Below are positions 26,737 through 35,547 of a stretch of 64,000 nucleotides of DNA, piece by piece. The notes below the pieces were generated by a model. It was given only the letters and a program-made list of their open reading frames with translations, made no database searches and was not told where the DNA came from. The position numbers were made by a program, and so were the translations under genes. The stretch's first letter is position 1, and each line of letters opens with the position of its first letter. Source of the stretch: Dyadobacter beijingensis DSM 21582 (GTDB lineage: Bacteria; Bacteroidota; Bacteroidia; Cytophagales; Spirosomataceae); NCBI RefSeq assembly GCF_000382205.1, contig NZ_KB907786.1, positions 930,001-994,000 of the forward strand. The letters are read 5' to 3'.

Positions 26737-28305
26737 ATGAAAGCATTTAAATATATCCTGTTGGGTTTCACGGCATTCGCGTCGCTCTCGTGCGAGGAAT
26801 TCCTGAAAGAAGAACCCGAAGCATTCCTGTCGGAAGACCAGTACTACAAAACGCAGGCGGACGCGATCAATGCCGTGAACGCCGTGTATTTTTTCCTTAA
26901 TTCGGGCGGTTCGTCGATCCAGACGCCTTACAACACGCTCTTCAACACCGGTATGAACATGGCCGGCGACGACGAAGATCCGGGACCGGGCGCCACCAAC
27001 CCCGACGTGCGCTCACTGTCGGTATTGGCGCATTCCTCGACCAACCTGCGGATTTACGAACTCTGGCAGCAGCATTATGCCGCCATCAAAAAGGCGAATG
27101 TGGTGCTGGAAAAGGTACCCGCCATTCAGTTCGACGAGGCATTGAAAACGCGTTTGCTGGGTGAGACCAAGTTCCTCCGCGCATTGTATTATTTCAACCT
27201 CGTGCGCTTGTATGGCGATGTCCCGCTGATCCTCGAATACCAGAAATACGTGAACGCAGCGGATTATGCCATCGCGAAATCGCCTTCGGCCGACGTGTAT
27301 GCGCAGATTGAGAAAGACCTCACCGAAGCCGCATCGGTGCTCCCGGCCACGTATGCGTCGCCCAACGTAGGGCGCGCGACTGCGGGAGCGGCCAAAGCAT
27401 TGCTGGCGAAAGTGTACCTCACCCAGGCTTCCTTACCATTGAAAGTGAGCGCGAAATACCAGTCGGCGGTGAATAAGGCGGAGGAGGCATTGTCGTCGGC
27501 GGACGGCGGTACAGGCACCTACGGCTACGACCTGGTGACGAATTATGCGGAAGTTTTCCTGCCGGCATTCAAGAATAATAAAGAGCACATTTTCTCGGCG
27601 CAGTTCAAATCCAACTCACTGGCGCAGGGTAACAACGAGTGGCCGCGCTCGATTCTGTCGGGTGTGCCGGGGTTGAATGGCAACTACGCGCATATGGTGC
27701 GGTTCTACACGCAGGGCAACGACAAGTTTTTCAGCATTTACAAGCTGTACCAAAAAGGCGATAAGCGCCGCGATGTAACGTTCGTACGCAGCTTCACCAG
27801 CCCGACAAACGGCCGCAAGTATGCACTAACCATTGCCAACACGGCGGTACCGAACGATTCGACGCCATTCTGGAACAAATGGGCCGACCCGGCTTCGACG
27901 GCAGTTACTAACCAGTCGGCCGCCAACGTACCCATTATCCGCTACGCCGAGCTCCTGCTGATCCATGCGGAGGCCGAGAACGAAGCAAACGGTCCGACCG
28001 CGAAAGCCTACAAATCGCTGAACCGCGTCCGCAAACGTGCCGGCCTGCCTGACCTCACCGCAGGCCTGACGAAAGACCAGTTCCGCGACTCGGTATACCT
28101 CGACCGCCGCTTGGAGTTCACCTACGAGTACCAGCGCTGGTTTGACCTGATCCGTCAGCGCGATGCGGCTTACAACAGCACGTTTGTGACCAACCAGAAA
28201 AAAGTGGGCAAAACCAATGCCGCGCCGAAGCACGTCTACTATCCGATCCCGCAATCGGAGATCGACAACAACGCATCGCTGAAACAGAACCCGCTGTGGG
28301 AGTAA
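26737..28305 (+). CDS. SusD/RagB family surface lipoprotein
   Basis: 522 residues. The lipoprotein signal has Cys19 in FASLSCEEF, with acidic residues after it as in Bacteroidota surface lipoproteins. The SusD N-terminal region carries EDQYYKTQADAINAVNAVY, and the central landmark is FLRALYYFNLVRLYGDVPL. The C-terminal TPR-like half includes PIIRYAELLLIHAEAENEAN and LDRRLEFTYEYQRWFDLIR, all standard for the family. It forms the lid over the SusC pore and binds the substrate. It lies 25 bases after susC and 30 bases before the first sulfatase, so it is part of one operon. Length is typical. Confidence 0.96.
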   Translation: MKAFKYILLGFTAFASLSCEEFLKEEPEAFLSEDQYYKTQADAINAVNAVYFFLNSGGSSIQTPYNTLFNTGMNMAGDDEDPGPGATNPDVRSLSVLAHSSTNLRIYELWQQHYAAIKKANVVLEKVPAIQFDEALKTRLLGETKFLRALYYFNLVRLYGDVPLILEYQKYVNAADYAIAKSPSADVYAQIEKDLTEAASVLPATYASPNVGRATAGAAKALLAKVYLTQASLPLKVSAKYQSAVNKAEEALSSADGGTGTYGYDLVTNYAEVFLPAFKNNKEHIFSAQFKSNSLAQGNNEWPRSILSGVPGLNGNYAHMVRFYTQGNDKFFSIYKLYQKGDKRRDVTFVRSFTSPTNGRKYALTIANTAVPNDSTPFWNKWADPASTAVTNQSAANVPIIRYAELLLIHAEAENEANGPTAKAYKSLNRVRKRAGLPDLTAGLTKDQFRDSVYLDRRLEFTYEYQRWFDLIRQRDAAYNSTFVTNQKKVGKTNAAPKHVYYPIPQSEIDNNASLKQNPLWE

Positions 28306-28335
28306 TGCACACTAGTTTGTAATCTGTGTTATTGA

Positions 28336-29925
28336 ATGAATAAGAATACTTCCTTCCGGATTAGCCTCATCGGGGCGTTAGCGATAATTTCGCTGGTGCC
28401 CGGATGGGCACAGAAGCCTTCCGAAAAGCCCAACATCGTGCTGATACTGGCCGATGACATGGGTTTTTCGGACCTGGGAAGTTTTGGTTCCGAGATCCGC
28501 ACCCCGCATTTGGACAAGCTGGCGCAGGAAGGCCTGCGCATTACCCAGTTTTACAACAGCGGTCGCTGCTGCCCCTCGCGTGCCGCGCTGCTCACCGGCC
28601 TGTATCCGCATCAGGCGGGCGTAGGCGACATGGTGCAGGACAAAGGTACACCCGCCTACCAGGGATATTTAAGTAAAAACAGCGCAACCATTGCCCAACT
28701 GCTCAAAACGGGCGGTTATAACACAATCGTTTCCGGCAAATGGCATGTGGGCCTTGTTCCGTCGGCCTGGGCCGTGAACCGCGGGTTCGACCAGTCGTTC
28801 ACGATGCAGAACAACGGCAGCAGCTATTTCAACTCCGAGCCGCTCTACAATGACGGCCGCACGGTAACTTTCCAGCTGAACGGCCGGGAAATCCAGCGGT
28901 ACGACACCTCACGCTATCTCACACAAGCCATCACCGATTTCGCAATCGAGTCCATCGATCATATAAAGGACCAGCAAAACCCCTTCTTTTTATACCTCGC
29001 CTATAACGCGCCGCATTGGCCGATCCAGGCATTGCCGGAGGATATTGCCCGTTACAAAGGCCAATACCTGCAAGGCTGGGACGCATTGCGCGAAGCCCGG
29101 TACCGGAAACTCGTTTCGCTCGGCATCATTCAAAAGGAGTGGAAGCTGTCGCCGCGCTACGAAAAAGCGAAAGCGTGGAATGCACTGTCCGTCGCTGAAA
29201 AAGAACAGTGGGACACGCGCATGGCCATTTACGCCGCCATGATCGACCGGATGGACCAATGCATCGGACAGGTGCTCGCGAAGCTGAAAGCCATCGGCCG
29301 CGACCGGAACACGCTCGTCATTTTCGTCTCCGACAATGGCGGCAGCAGCGACACCGTACGGGAATGGAGTTATGTAACCCCAAAAACAGGCGAACCGGGT
29401 TCGGTACATTCGATAGATAGCTATGATCCGCCGTGGGGTAATGCGAGCAATACGCCATTTAAATTATTCAAAAAGAATACGCACGAGGGCGGCATTGCCT
29501 CGCCGTTCATCGCCTGGTTTCCCGGCAGGATCAAAGCCAACGCATTGAGCACACAGGTAAGTCACATTACCGATATTACGCCGACGATCCTTGAACTGGC
29601 CGGCGTGCATTACCCCGCAACGTTCGGCAACGAAAAGCTGACGCCGCTCGCGGGCAGTTCACTAACATCCTTGTTCCAAAACCCGCAAGCCACCCACGTT
29701 AAAACTATTTTTTGGGAGCATGAAGGCAGCCGCGCGGTGCGCAAAGGCGACTGGAAACTGGTGGCGGAAATAAACCAGCCCTGGGAACTCTATGACCTGA
29801 AAAACGACCGCAGCGAAAACGACAACCTCGCAGCGCGTTTCCCTCAAAAAGTGAAGGAACTGGAAAGTGAATACCTGGAATGGGCCGCGAAGGTGGGCGT
29901 CGTCGATTGGAATACTATTAAATAG
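28336..29925 (+). CDS. Arylsulfatase-type sulfatase, motif C-C-P-S-R
   Basis: 529 residues with a Sec signal peptide (cleaved near GWAQ). Sulfatase core: metal-binding Asp pair in LILADDMGFSDLGSFG (Asp40, Asp41), formylglycine motif Cys78-Cys-Pro-Ser-Arg82 in RCCPSRAALLTG, GKWHVG, and FVSDNGGSSD for the second metal site. Cys78 would be oxidised to formylglycine by an FGE or anSME-type enzyme, which is not in this window. It is S1-family (arylsulfatase/choline-sulfatase superfamily) and presumably periplasmic. Domain length agrees with family A sulfatases; the precise substrate is not readable. It is 30 bases after susD. Confidence 0.95.
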   Translation: MNKNTSFRISLIGALAIISLVPGWAQKPSEKPNIVLILADDMGFSDLGSFGSEIRTPHLDKLAQEGLRITQFYNSGRCCPSRAALLTGLYPHQAGVGDMVQDKGTPAYQGYLSKNSATIAQLLKTGGYNTIVSGKWHVGLVPSAWAVNRGFDQSFTMQNNGSSYFNSEPLYNDGRTVTFQLNGREIQRYDTSRYLTQAITDFAIESIDHIKDQQNPFFLYLAYNAPHWPIQALPEDIARYKGQYLQGWDALREARYRKLVSLGIIQKEWKLSPRYEKAKAWNALSVAEKEQWDTRMAIYAAMIDRMDQCIGQVLAKLKAIGRDRNTLVIFVSDNGGSSDTVREWSYVTPKTGEPGSVHSIDSYDPPWGNASNTPFKLFKKNTHEGGIASPFIAWFPGRIKANALSTQVSHITDITPTILELAGVHYPATFGNEKLTPLAGSSLTSLFQNPQATHVKTIFWEHEGSRAVRKGDWKLVAEINQPWELYDLKNDRSENDNLAARFPQKVKELESEYLEWAAKVGVVDWNTIK

Positions 29926-29957
29926 TTTTGATATAAATTATTCAAAAACAGTTTGTT

Positions 29958-32264
29958 ATGAAAAATATTTATCGTCCGTGGAATAAGTTGTCGCTCAGCG
30001 CGCTGGCTGTGCTGGCGGCAAGCGGGGTTCATGCGCAATATGCACCGACACCGGCTTATCAGGGTAAAATAGGGAAGACGGTTGCGGAAACGCAGCAGGC
30101 CTGGCCGGAAAAGAAGAAGGCCGCCAAAGGCTCGCCGAATGTCGTCTGGATCTTGCTGGATGATATCGGGTATGGTGCCATCAGCACTTTCGGAGGATTG
30201 ATCAACACGCCCACGCTCGATAGCCTGGCGAACAACGGTTTGCGCTATACCAATTTTCACACCACCGCCATTTGCGCACCGACACGCGCGTCCCTGCTCA
30301 CGGGCCGCAATTCGCATTCTGCGCATATGGGACTTTTCCCCGAAACCGCTATCGGCACACCGGGCTACGACGCGCTCATTCCGTTTGAAAAGGGTACCAT
30401 TGCCGAAATCCTGAAAGATAACGGGTACAACACGTTTGCATTGGGCAAATGGCACATTACCCCGCTCGCCGACCTTACCCCGGCCGGGCCCTTCAACCGA
30501 TGGCCGACGGGCCGCGGTTTCGAACAGTTTTACGGCTTCCCGTCCCGCGGCAGCATCGACCAATGGCATCCCGAACTGTGGGAGGGAACCCACCGCGAGG
30601 CCGACCGCCAGGATGGCAAGCATTTCAACGAACTCATCGCCGACCGGGCGATCAGCTACCTCGCGAGCCAGAAATCCGGTAACCCCGACAAGCCGTTCTT
30701 CCTATATCTAGCCACGGGCGCGGGCCATGCGCCGCATCAGGTGGCCCCAAAATGGTCGGATAAGTACAAAGGGAAATTCGATGCCGGCTGGGATGCGTAC
30801 CGCGAGCAGGTGCTGGCGAATCAGATCCGGCTCGGCGTAGTGCCGAAAACGGCCAAAGTGCCGCCGCGTAACCCCGGTGTGAAAGCATGGGATGCATTAG
30901 GTGCCGACGAGAAGAAATTATATGCGCGGTTTATGGAAACCTACGCGGGTTTTCTGGAACAAACCGACTACGAGATCGGCCGGGTGATCAACCACATCCG
31001 CGAGACGGGCGAGCTCGATAATACCATCGTGATCGTGTCGGTAGGCGACAATGGGGCGAGCAAGGAAGGTACGTTCGTGGGGACGGTGAACAACTTCGGT
31101 ACCGGCATTTCGGAAGAAGAACGTTTGAAGAAGAATATCGAACAGATCGACCTGATCGGCACCGAGTTTTCGAAAGTGAACTATCCGCTCGGCTGGGCCG
31201 CTGCGACCAACGTGCCATTCCGCCACTGGAAACAGGACGCCAATTCGGAAGGCGGTACCCACAACCCGCTCATCGTTTTTTATCCCAAAGGCATTAGGGA
31301 GAAAGGCGGCATCCGCAACCAGTATGGTCACGTGTCGGACATTTTGCCGACGACCCTGGAGCTCCTGAATATCAAGGCACCGGCCGTTTTAAATGGTATC
31401 AAGCAAGACCCGATCGAAGGAACGAGCCTCGCTTACAGCCTCAATGAAGGCGGTGCGAAAAGCCGCCATACGGTTCAGTATTATGAAATCCGCGGCTCGC
31501 GCTCTATTTATAAGGATGGCTGGAAGGCAGGCTCTCTGCATGTCAAAGGGCAGGATTTCGAGAAGGATCAATGGGAGTTGTACAATTTGAATGAGGATTT
31601 CAACGAGACGAACGACCTGGCCGCTTCCAATCCGGCGAAGCTGAAAGAATTGAAAGCACTATTCGACAGCGAGGCTTTGAAATACAATGTCTACCCGTTG
31701 AAAGATGGTACGGAGCCGTTTACACTGCCGACCGCTTATAATCATGTGGATAAAGTGGTGCTATATCCCGGCCAGTCTACGATTATCGATGTGGCGAGCC
31801 CGTTTGCATTGAAACGCTCGTTCTCCATCGTGGCCGATGCGGTATTGTCGGGCGTGGGAACGGAAGGAGTGCTGCTCTCGCGCGGTGGCGCGGCAGGGGG
31901 GCTCAGCCTTTTTATCCAAAATCAGAAACTGCAATTCGCCTATGCCGTGGGTGACGGGAATAAATATGTGATTGCATCCTCTAATGCGACATTGCCTGCC
32001 GGAAAAGCAGAGCTGAAAGCCAGTGTGCAATACGATTCCAATGGCGGCGGCGTGGTGAGTTTGTATGTCAATAATGCAAAGGTAGGCGAGGGGACGCTGG
32101 CCAAAACCTCGGATGCATTGTACCTGCACGAAGGGGTCAACGTCGGTTTCGACGACCTCACGCCGGTAGGGGACACGTATAAAGTGCCTTTTGCATTCAC
32201 AGGCAAAATCAATAAAGTCACCATCGATCTCGCCCCGGCGCAACAGGCGGTTTTAGCGAAGTAA
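29958..32264 (+). CDS. Large arylsulfatase (AtsA-like) with C-terminal LamG-like domain, motif C-A-P-T-R
   Basis: 768 residues with a signal peptide (about 1-27, ending VHAQ). The core has ILLDDIGYGAISTFGG, the formylglycine motif Cys106-Ala-Pro-Thr-Arg110 in ICAPTRASLLTG, GKWH, and SVGDNGASKEG with the metal Asp/Asn pair. Thr in place of Ser is usual in the Pseudomonas AtsA-type long arylsulfatases. Residues about 595-765 form an added beta-sandwich (LamG/concanavalin type, with SIVADAVLSGVGTEGVLLSR and VSLYVNNAKVGEG). It could be carbohydrate-binding, but binding residues cannot be judged. AtsA-type enzymes elsewhere are sulfur-starvation proteins, which supports a sulfur-scavenging role for the operon. 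Confidence 0.93.
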   Translation: MKNIYRPWNKLSLSALAVLAASGVHAQYAPTPAYQGKIGKTVAETQQAWPEKKKAAKGSPNVVWILLDDIGYGAISTFGGLINTPTLDSLANNGLRYTNFHTTAICAPTRASLLTGRNSHSAHMGLFPETAIGTPGYDALIPFEKGTIAEILKDNGYNTFALGKWHITPLADLTPAGPFNRWPTGRGFEQFYGFPSRGSIDQWHPELWEGTHREADRQDGKHFNELIADRAISYLASQKSGNPDKPFFLYLATGAGHAPHQVAPKWSDKYKGKFDAGWDAYREQVLANQIRLGVVPKTAKVPPRNPGVKAWDALGADEKKLYARFMETYAGFLEQTDYEIGRVINHIRETGELDNTIVIVSVGDNGASKEGTFVGTVNNFGTGISEEERLKKNIEQIDLIGTEFSKVNYPLGWAAATNVPFRHWKQDANSEGGTHNPLIVFYPKGIREKGGIRNQYGHVSDILPTTLELLNIKAPAVLNGIKQDPIEGTSLAYSLNEGGAKSRHTVQYYEIRGSRSIYKDGWKAGSLHVKGQDFEKDQWELYNLNEDFNETNDLAASNPAKLKELKALFDSEALKYNVYPLKDGTEPFTLPTAYNHVDKVVLYPGQSTIIDVASPFALKRSFSIVADAVLSGVGTEGVLLSRGGAAGGLSLFIQNQKLQFAYAVGDGNKYVIASSNATLPAGKAELKASVQYDSNGGGVVSLYVNNAKVGEGTLAKTSDALYLHEGVNVGFDDLTPVGDTYKVPFAFTGKINKVTIDLAPAQQAVLAK

Positions 32265-32279
32265 TAACCAGGAATTGAA

Positions 32280-34103
32280 ATGAATCTGATCCGTAAAATT
32301 CTTCTGGCGATACTCGCGATCGCATTACATCCGGGCGTAAGGGCGCAGGACCGTCCGAACATTCTCTGGATCGTGAGCGAGGACAATACCGTCCTGCTCG
32401 GCAGCTATGGAGATAAATTTGCGACGACGCCCAATCTGGACCAGTTCGCGAAGGAAAGTATCCGCTACCAGAATGCATTTTCCACGGCCCCCGTGTGTGC
32501 ACCCTCGCGTAACACCCTCATCACGGGCATGTACCCGCCCTCGCTCGGCACCGAGCATATGCGCAGCACGTACCCGTCGCCGTCGTTCGTGAAGTTCTTT
32601 CCAAAATACCTGCGCGAGGCCGGTTACTACACGACCAACAATGCCAAGAAAGACTACAACACGACCGATCAGCCAGATGCCTGGGACGAATCGAGCAACA
32701 AGGCGACTTATAAAAACCGGAAGCCGGGCCAGCCGTTTTTTGCCGTTTTTAACCTCAATGTATCGCACGAAAGCTCCCTGCACGAGCCGTTACCCGCCTT
32801 GAAACATGACCCTGAAAAGGTGCCGCTGCCGCCCTACCATCCGGCTACGGCCGAGTTGAAACACGACTGGGCGCAGTATTACGACAAGCTCGAAGAAATG
32901 GACCGGCAGTTTGGAAAGCTGTTGCAGGAATTGAAGGACGAAGGGCTGGCGGAGAATACCATCGTGTTCTACTATGCCGATAATGGCGGTGTGCTTGCCC
33001 GCAGCAAGCGGTTTATGTACGAATCGGGCCTGCATGTGCCGCTGATCGTCCATTTGCCGCCTAAATACGCGCACCTGGCCAGTCAGAAGCAGGGAAGCGT
33101 GTCCGATCGCCTGGTGACGTTCCTGGATTTTGCGCCTACGGTCCTAAGCCTGGTGGACGTTAAGGTGCCCGACTATATGCAGGGCGGGGCATTCCTGGGC
33201 AGGCAACAGAAGCCGGAGCCGCCTTATGCATTCGGTTTTCGCGGCCGGATGGACGAGCGGATCGACATGTCGCGGTCGGTGCGGGACAAGAAGTATCGCT
33301 ACATCCGTAACTATTTGCCCAATAAAATTTATGGCCAGTACCTGGAATACCTCTGGCGGGCACCGTCGGTGAAATCGTGGGAGGATTTGTATAAAGCAGG
33401 TAAGCTGAATGCTGTGCAGTCGAAATTCTGGGAGCCGAAGCCGGCGGAGGAGCTTTTCGACGTCGAAGCCGATCCGCACAACATCCACAACCTGGCCGGC
33501 GATCCGAAACATAAAAAGGAGCTGGAAAGGCTGCGGAAAGCGAATGCACAATGGCTCAGGAGCTATCGGGATGTCGGTTTCATTCCCGAAGCCATTATTT
33601 ATGAAATCGCCAAAACGACGCCATTGTTCGATTACGCCCGGAGCGGCAAGTATGACCTTGAAAAAGTCATCGCGACGGCGGATATCGCCACTTCCCGCAA
33701 TGCATCGCATGCGCCGGCGCTCATCACGGCACTGGGCGATAACGATCCGGTAATCCGCTACTGGGCAGCTACCGGGCTGACGGTTCTCAAAGCAACGTCC
33801 GGCAAAGCCGCATTGCAAAAGGCATTGAAAGACCAGGAAGTAGCGGTCCGAATTGCCGCTGCGGAGGCATTATACGTGACCGGGACCGACAAGCCGGGCG
33901 CCATCGCGTCATTGACCGATGCATTAAAAAGCGACAATCCCTACGCCCGCCTGCAAGCGCTGAACGTCCTGGACCTGACGGGAAAAGACGCCGCGCCTGC
34001 CATTGCCGATGCGGAAAGAATCGCTGCGCAAAAGGCCGAAATGTTTGACTATGACATCCGCGCCGCCAAAGTGCTGCTGAGTAATTACAAGAATTCACAG
34101 TAA
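32280..34103 (+). CDS. Heparan-N-sulfatase-like sulfatase with C-terminal HEAT-type repeats
   Basis: 607 residues. The signal peptide ends near RAQ. The core has PNILWIVSEDNT (one acidic metal ligand shifted compared with the DD of its two neighbours), the formylglycine motif Cys73-Ala-Pro-Ser-Arg77 and VFYYADNGGVLARSKRFMYESG, a phrase typical of the SGSH-like subgroup. From about residue 470 to the end the chain is helical with HEAT/PBS-lyase-like repeats (ALITALGDNDPVIRYWAATG; AIASLTDALKSDNPYARLQA). This fusion is known in Bacteroidota and Planctomycetes sulfatases. It is the third sulfatase in a row and only 15 bases after the second, so co-expression is nearly certain. Confidence 0.93.
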   Translation: MNLIRKILLAILAIALHPGVRAQDRPNILWIVSEDNTVLLGSYGDKFATTPNLDQFAKESIRYQNAFSTAPVCAPSRNTLITGMYPPSLGTEHMRSTYPSPSFVKFFPKYLREAGYYTTNNAKKDYNTTDQPDAWDESSNKATYKNRKPGQPFFAVFNLNVSHESSLHEPLPALKHDPEKVPLPPYHPATAELKHDWAQYYDKLEEMDRQFGKLLQELKDEGLAENTIVFYYADNGGVLARSKRFMYESGLHVPLIVHLPPKYAHLASQKQGSVSDRLVTFLDFAPTVLSLVDVKVPDYMQGGAFLGRQQKPEPPYAFGFRGRMDERIDMSRSVRDKKYRYIRNYLPNKIYGQYLEYLWRAPSVKSWEDLYKAGKLNAVQSKFWEPKPAEELFDVEADPHNIHNLAGDPKHKKELERLRKANAQWLRSYRDVGFIPEAIIYEIAKTTPLFDYARSGKYDLEKVIATADIATSRNASHAPALITALGDNDPVIRYWAATGLTVLKATSGKAALQKALKDQEVAVRIAAAEALYVTGTDKPGAIASLTDALKSDNPYARLQALNVLDLTGKDAAPAIADAERIAAQKAEMFDYDIRAAKVLLSNYKNSQ

Positions 34104-34159
34104 AGTCGATAGCCGAGGCCAACCACCGAAAGCAGAAAGTCACTTTAAACTCAATTGTA

Positions 34160-34882
34160 ATGAGAACATTCAGACCATTGTTTGTATGGGTATGGCTCCT
34201 GGCAGCGCATACCGTCGTTTTCGCGCAAACCGCACCCCGGCGCGACCTCGTTTCGTTCGAGGAATTCGAAAGCCGCCTGGCGAAAGCGGGCAAGAACGCC
34301 CAGATCCTCGACGCCCGCCTGCCGGAGGAATATGCGCAGAACCATCTGGAAGGCGCCGTCAGTTTCAGCGTAGCCAACGAGGCCGATTTTACCAAAGCCA
34401 TTGCCAAACTCGACAAAAACAAGCCGACATTCATTTACTCCATCGCCAACGGCCGCAGCGGCAAACTTGCCAGGGACCTCCGCGACAACGGCTTCACAGA
34501 AGTTACCGAATTGCCCGGAGGACTGAGCAAATGGATCGGCCTCGGCAAGCCCGTCGTTTCCACCGTAGGGCCCGGCCTCTCGCTCGCCGACTACCAGGCG
34601 TCCCTGAAATCGGACAAGCTGGTACTCGTCGACTTCGGCTCGCGCTACTGCGGGTCGTGCAAAAAACTGGCCCCCACGGTCGATTCCATCAAACACGAGC
34701 AAGCCAGCTCTGTAAAAGTGATCACGATCGAAGCCTACGAAAACAAATCTTTGACCAAAGAAGTAGGCGTAACGGCATTACCCACGCTGATCCTCTACCG
34801 CGGCAACCAGGTCGTCTGGAAAAAAAGCGGCGTCACGCCGAAAGCAGAAATAGAAAGGGCACTCGCAGAAGCGAATTTGTGA
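34160..34882 (+). CDS. Periplasmic rhodanese-thioredoxin fusion, rhodanese Cys replaced by Ser
   Basis: 240 residues with a signal peptide (cleaved after VFAQ). A rhodanese-like domain spans about 29-130 (ILDARLPEEYAQNHLEGAVS), and a thioredoxin-like domain about 140-240 with the redox pair Cys164-Gly-Ser-Cys167 in GSRYCGSCKKLAP, a cis-Pro in VTALPTLILY and a final amphipathic helix. In the rhodanese active loop the Cys position is Ser94 (YSIANGRSGKLA), so sulfur transfer by a persulfide is unlikely; the domain may only bind. The thioredoxin part should be active. As last gene of the sulfatase operon it may keep thiols or partner proteins reduced. A strong terminator follows. Confidence 0.9.
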   Translation: MRTFRPLFVWVWLLAAHTVVFAQTAPRRDLVSFEEFESRLAKAGKNAQILDARLPEEYAQNHLEGAVSFSVANEADFTKAIAKLDKNKPTFIYSIANGRSGKLARDLRDNGFTEVTELPGGLSKWIGLGKPVVSTVGPGLSLADYQASLKSDKLVLVDFGSRYCGSCKKLAPTVDSIKHEQASSVKVITIEAYENKSLTKEVGVTALPTLILYRGNQVVWKKSGVTPKAEIERALAEANL

Positions 34883-34897
34883 TTGGACTAGGTGGAC

Positions 34898-34926
34898 ATT
34901 CGGCCCGGTATCATACCGGGCCGAAT
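34898..34926 (+). terminator. Intrinsic terminator of the sulfatase operon
   Basis: ATTCGGCCCGGTA (34898-34910) pairs perfectly with TACCGGGCCGAAT (34914-34926) around TCA, followed by GTTTTG. It lies 15 bases past the last stop and closes the operon that starts near 23275. Confidence 0.85.
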
Positions 34927-34942
34927 GTTTTGCAGGGAAATC

Positions 34943-35134
34943 TTATTGCTCATCCTTGCCTTGGGAATCATTTTCCAACGGAACCGTCTGCTTCTGCTTT
35001 GCCCGTGCTCTTGCTGCTTTTTCCCTTCTTCTTTTCAGCGCAGGAGAATTTTTGAGCGCTTCGTAAGTTTTTTCCTTGTCTTTAAGAAGTTCTGCGATCC
35101 ACTCTTCGCGGTCAATTGGTTCAAGGTTTCTCAT
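34943..35134 (-). CDS. Small charged helical protein, paralogue of the 67-residue neighbour
   Basis: 63 residues, MRNLEPIDREEWIAELLKDK, then a helix with EALKNSPALKRRREKAA and a polar tail. The phrase WIxxLLKDKEKxxEalKNSPA is shared with the next protein upstream (35319-35522). No cysteine or membrane segment is seen, and the composition is rich in Lys, Arg and Glu. No known family recognised. A regulatory or nucleic-acid-binding role is possible because of the basic patch, but this is only a guess. Its own start is the ATG at 35134. Confidence 0.6.
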   Translation of the reverse strand: MRNLEPIDREEWIAELLKDKEKTYEALKNSPALKRRREKAARARAKQKQTVPLENDSQGKDEQ

Positions 35135-35229
35135 CCTGTTTTCATGTGTTTATAGTGTTACATTAATTTAAACAATGTTACCCAAATGCCTATCCGTCGT
35201 CAAAAACACCGATTATCCTGCGGTAAATA

Positions 35230-35260
35230 AAAAACCCGTTCAGGATGTGAACGGGTTTTT
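35230..35260 (-). terminator. Bidirectional intrinsic terminator
   Basis: AAAAACCCGTTCA (35230-35242) pairs perfectly with TGAACGGGTTTTT (35248-35260) around a 5-base loop. Minus-strand RNA then continues into a T-rich stretch, so it ends the 67-residue gene at 35319 and separates it from its paralogue. Confidence 0.85.
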
Positions 35261-35318
35261 GAATATGCATTCTGTGTGTGGTTATCATGGTGTTTTTGAA
35301 TACTAATGCATTGCGAGC

Positions 35319-35522
35319 CTAACTGACATTCTGCTTTGAACAATCGTCAATCCAAGGGAAAGGCGGTTTGAGTTTGGATAATTGTTCAATGGCTTCCCGG
35401 TTTTTTTTTATGACGGCGGGTGAGTTTTTGATCCCTTCAATGAATTTTTCTTTGTCTTTGAGAAGATCTTCAATCCACGCATCCTGATCCACATTTTCCT
35501 GCTTTTCCATAAAAGTCTTCAT
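35319..35522 (-). CDS. Small charged helical protein, paralogue of the 63-residue neighbour
   Basis: 67 residues: a short leader MKTFMEKQ, then VDQDAWIEDLLKDKEKFIEG, KNSPAVIKKNREAIEQLSKL and a tail ending in DDCSKQNVS. An ATG at residue 5 is an alternative start. The core WI-x-x-LLKDKEK and KNSPA match the 63-residue protein at 34943, while the tails differ completely. No known family recognised. The gene has its own terminator, and its upstream neighbour (35548) is 25 bases away on the same strand, so the two may be co-transcribed. Confidence 0.65.
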   Translation of the reverse strand: MKTFMEKQENVDQDAWIEDLLKDKEKFIEGIKNSPAVIKKNREAIEQLSKLKPPFPWIDDCSKQNVS

Positions 35523-35547
35523 ACTGTGATGATGTTAAGTTAAAGAT

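Noticed and set aside
34186..35055. Plus-strand frame of 289 codons overlapping the rhodanese-thioredoxin gene
   Set aside because: Arg/Pro/Gln-rich out-of-frame translation that also runs through the operon terminator.
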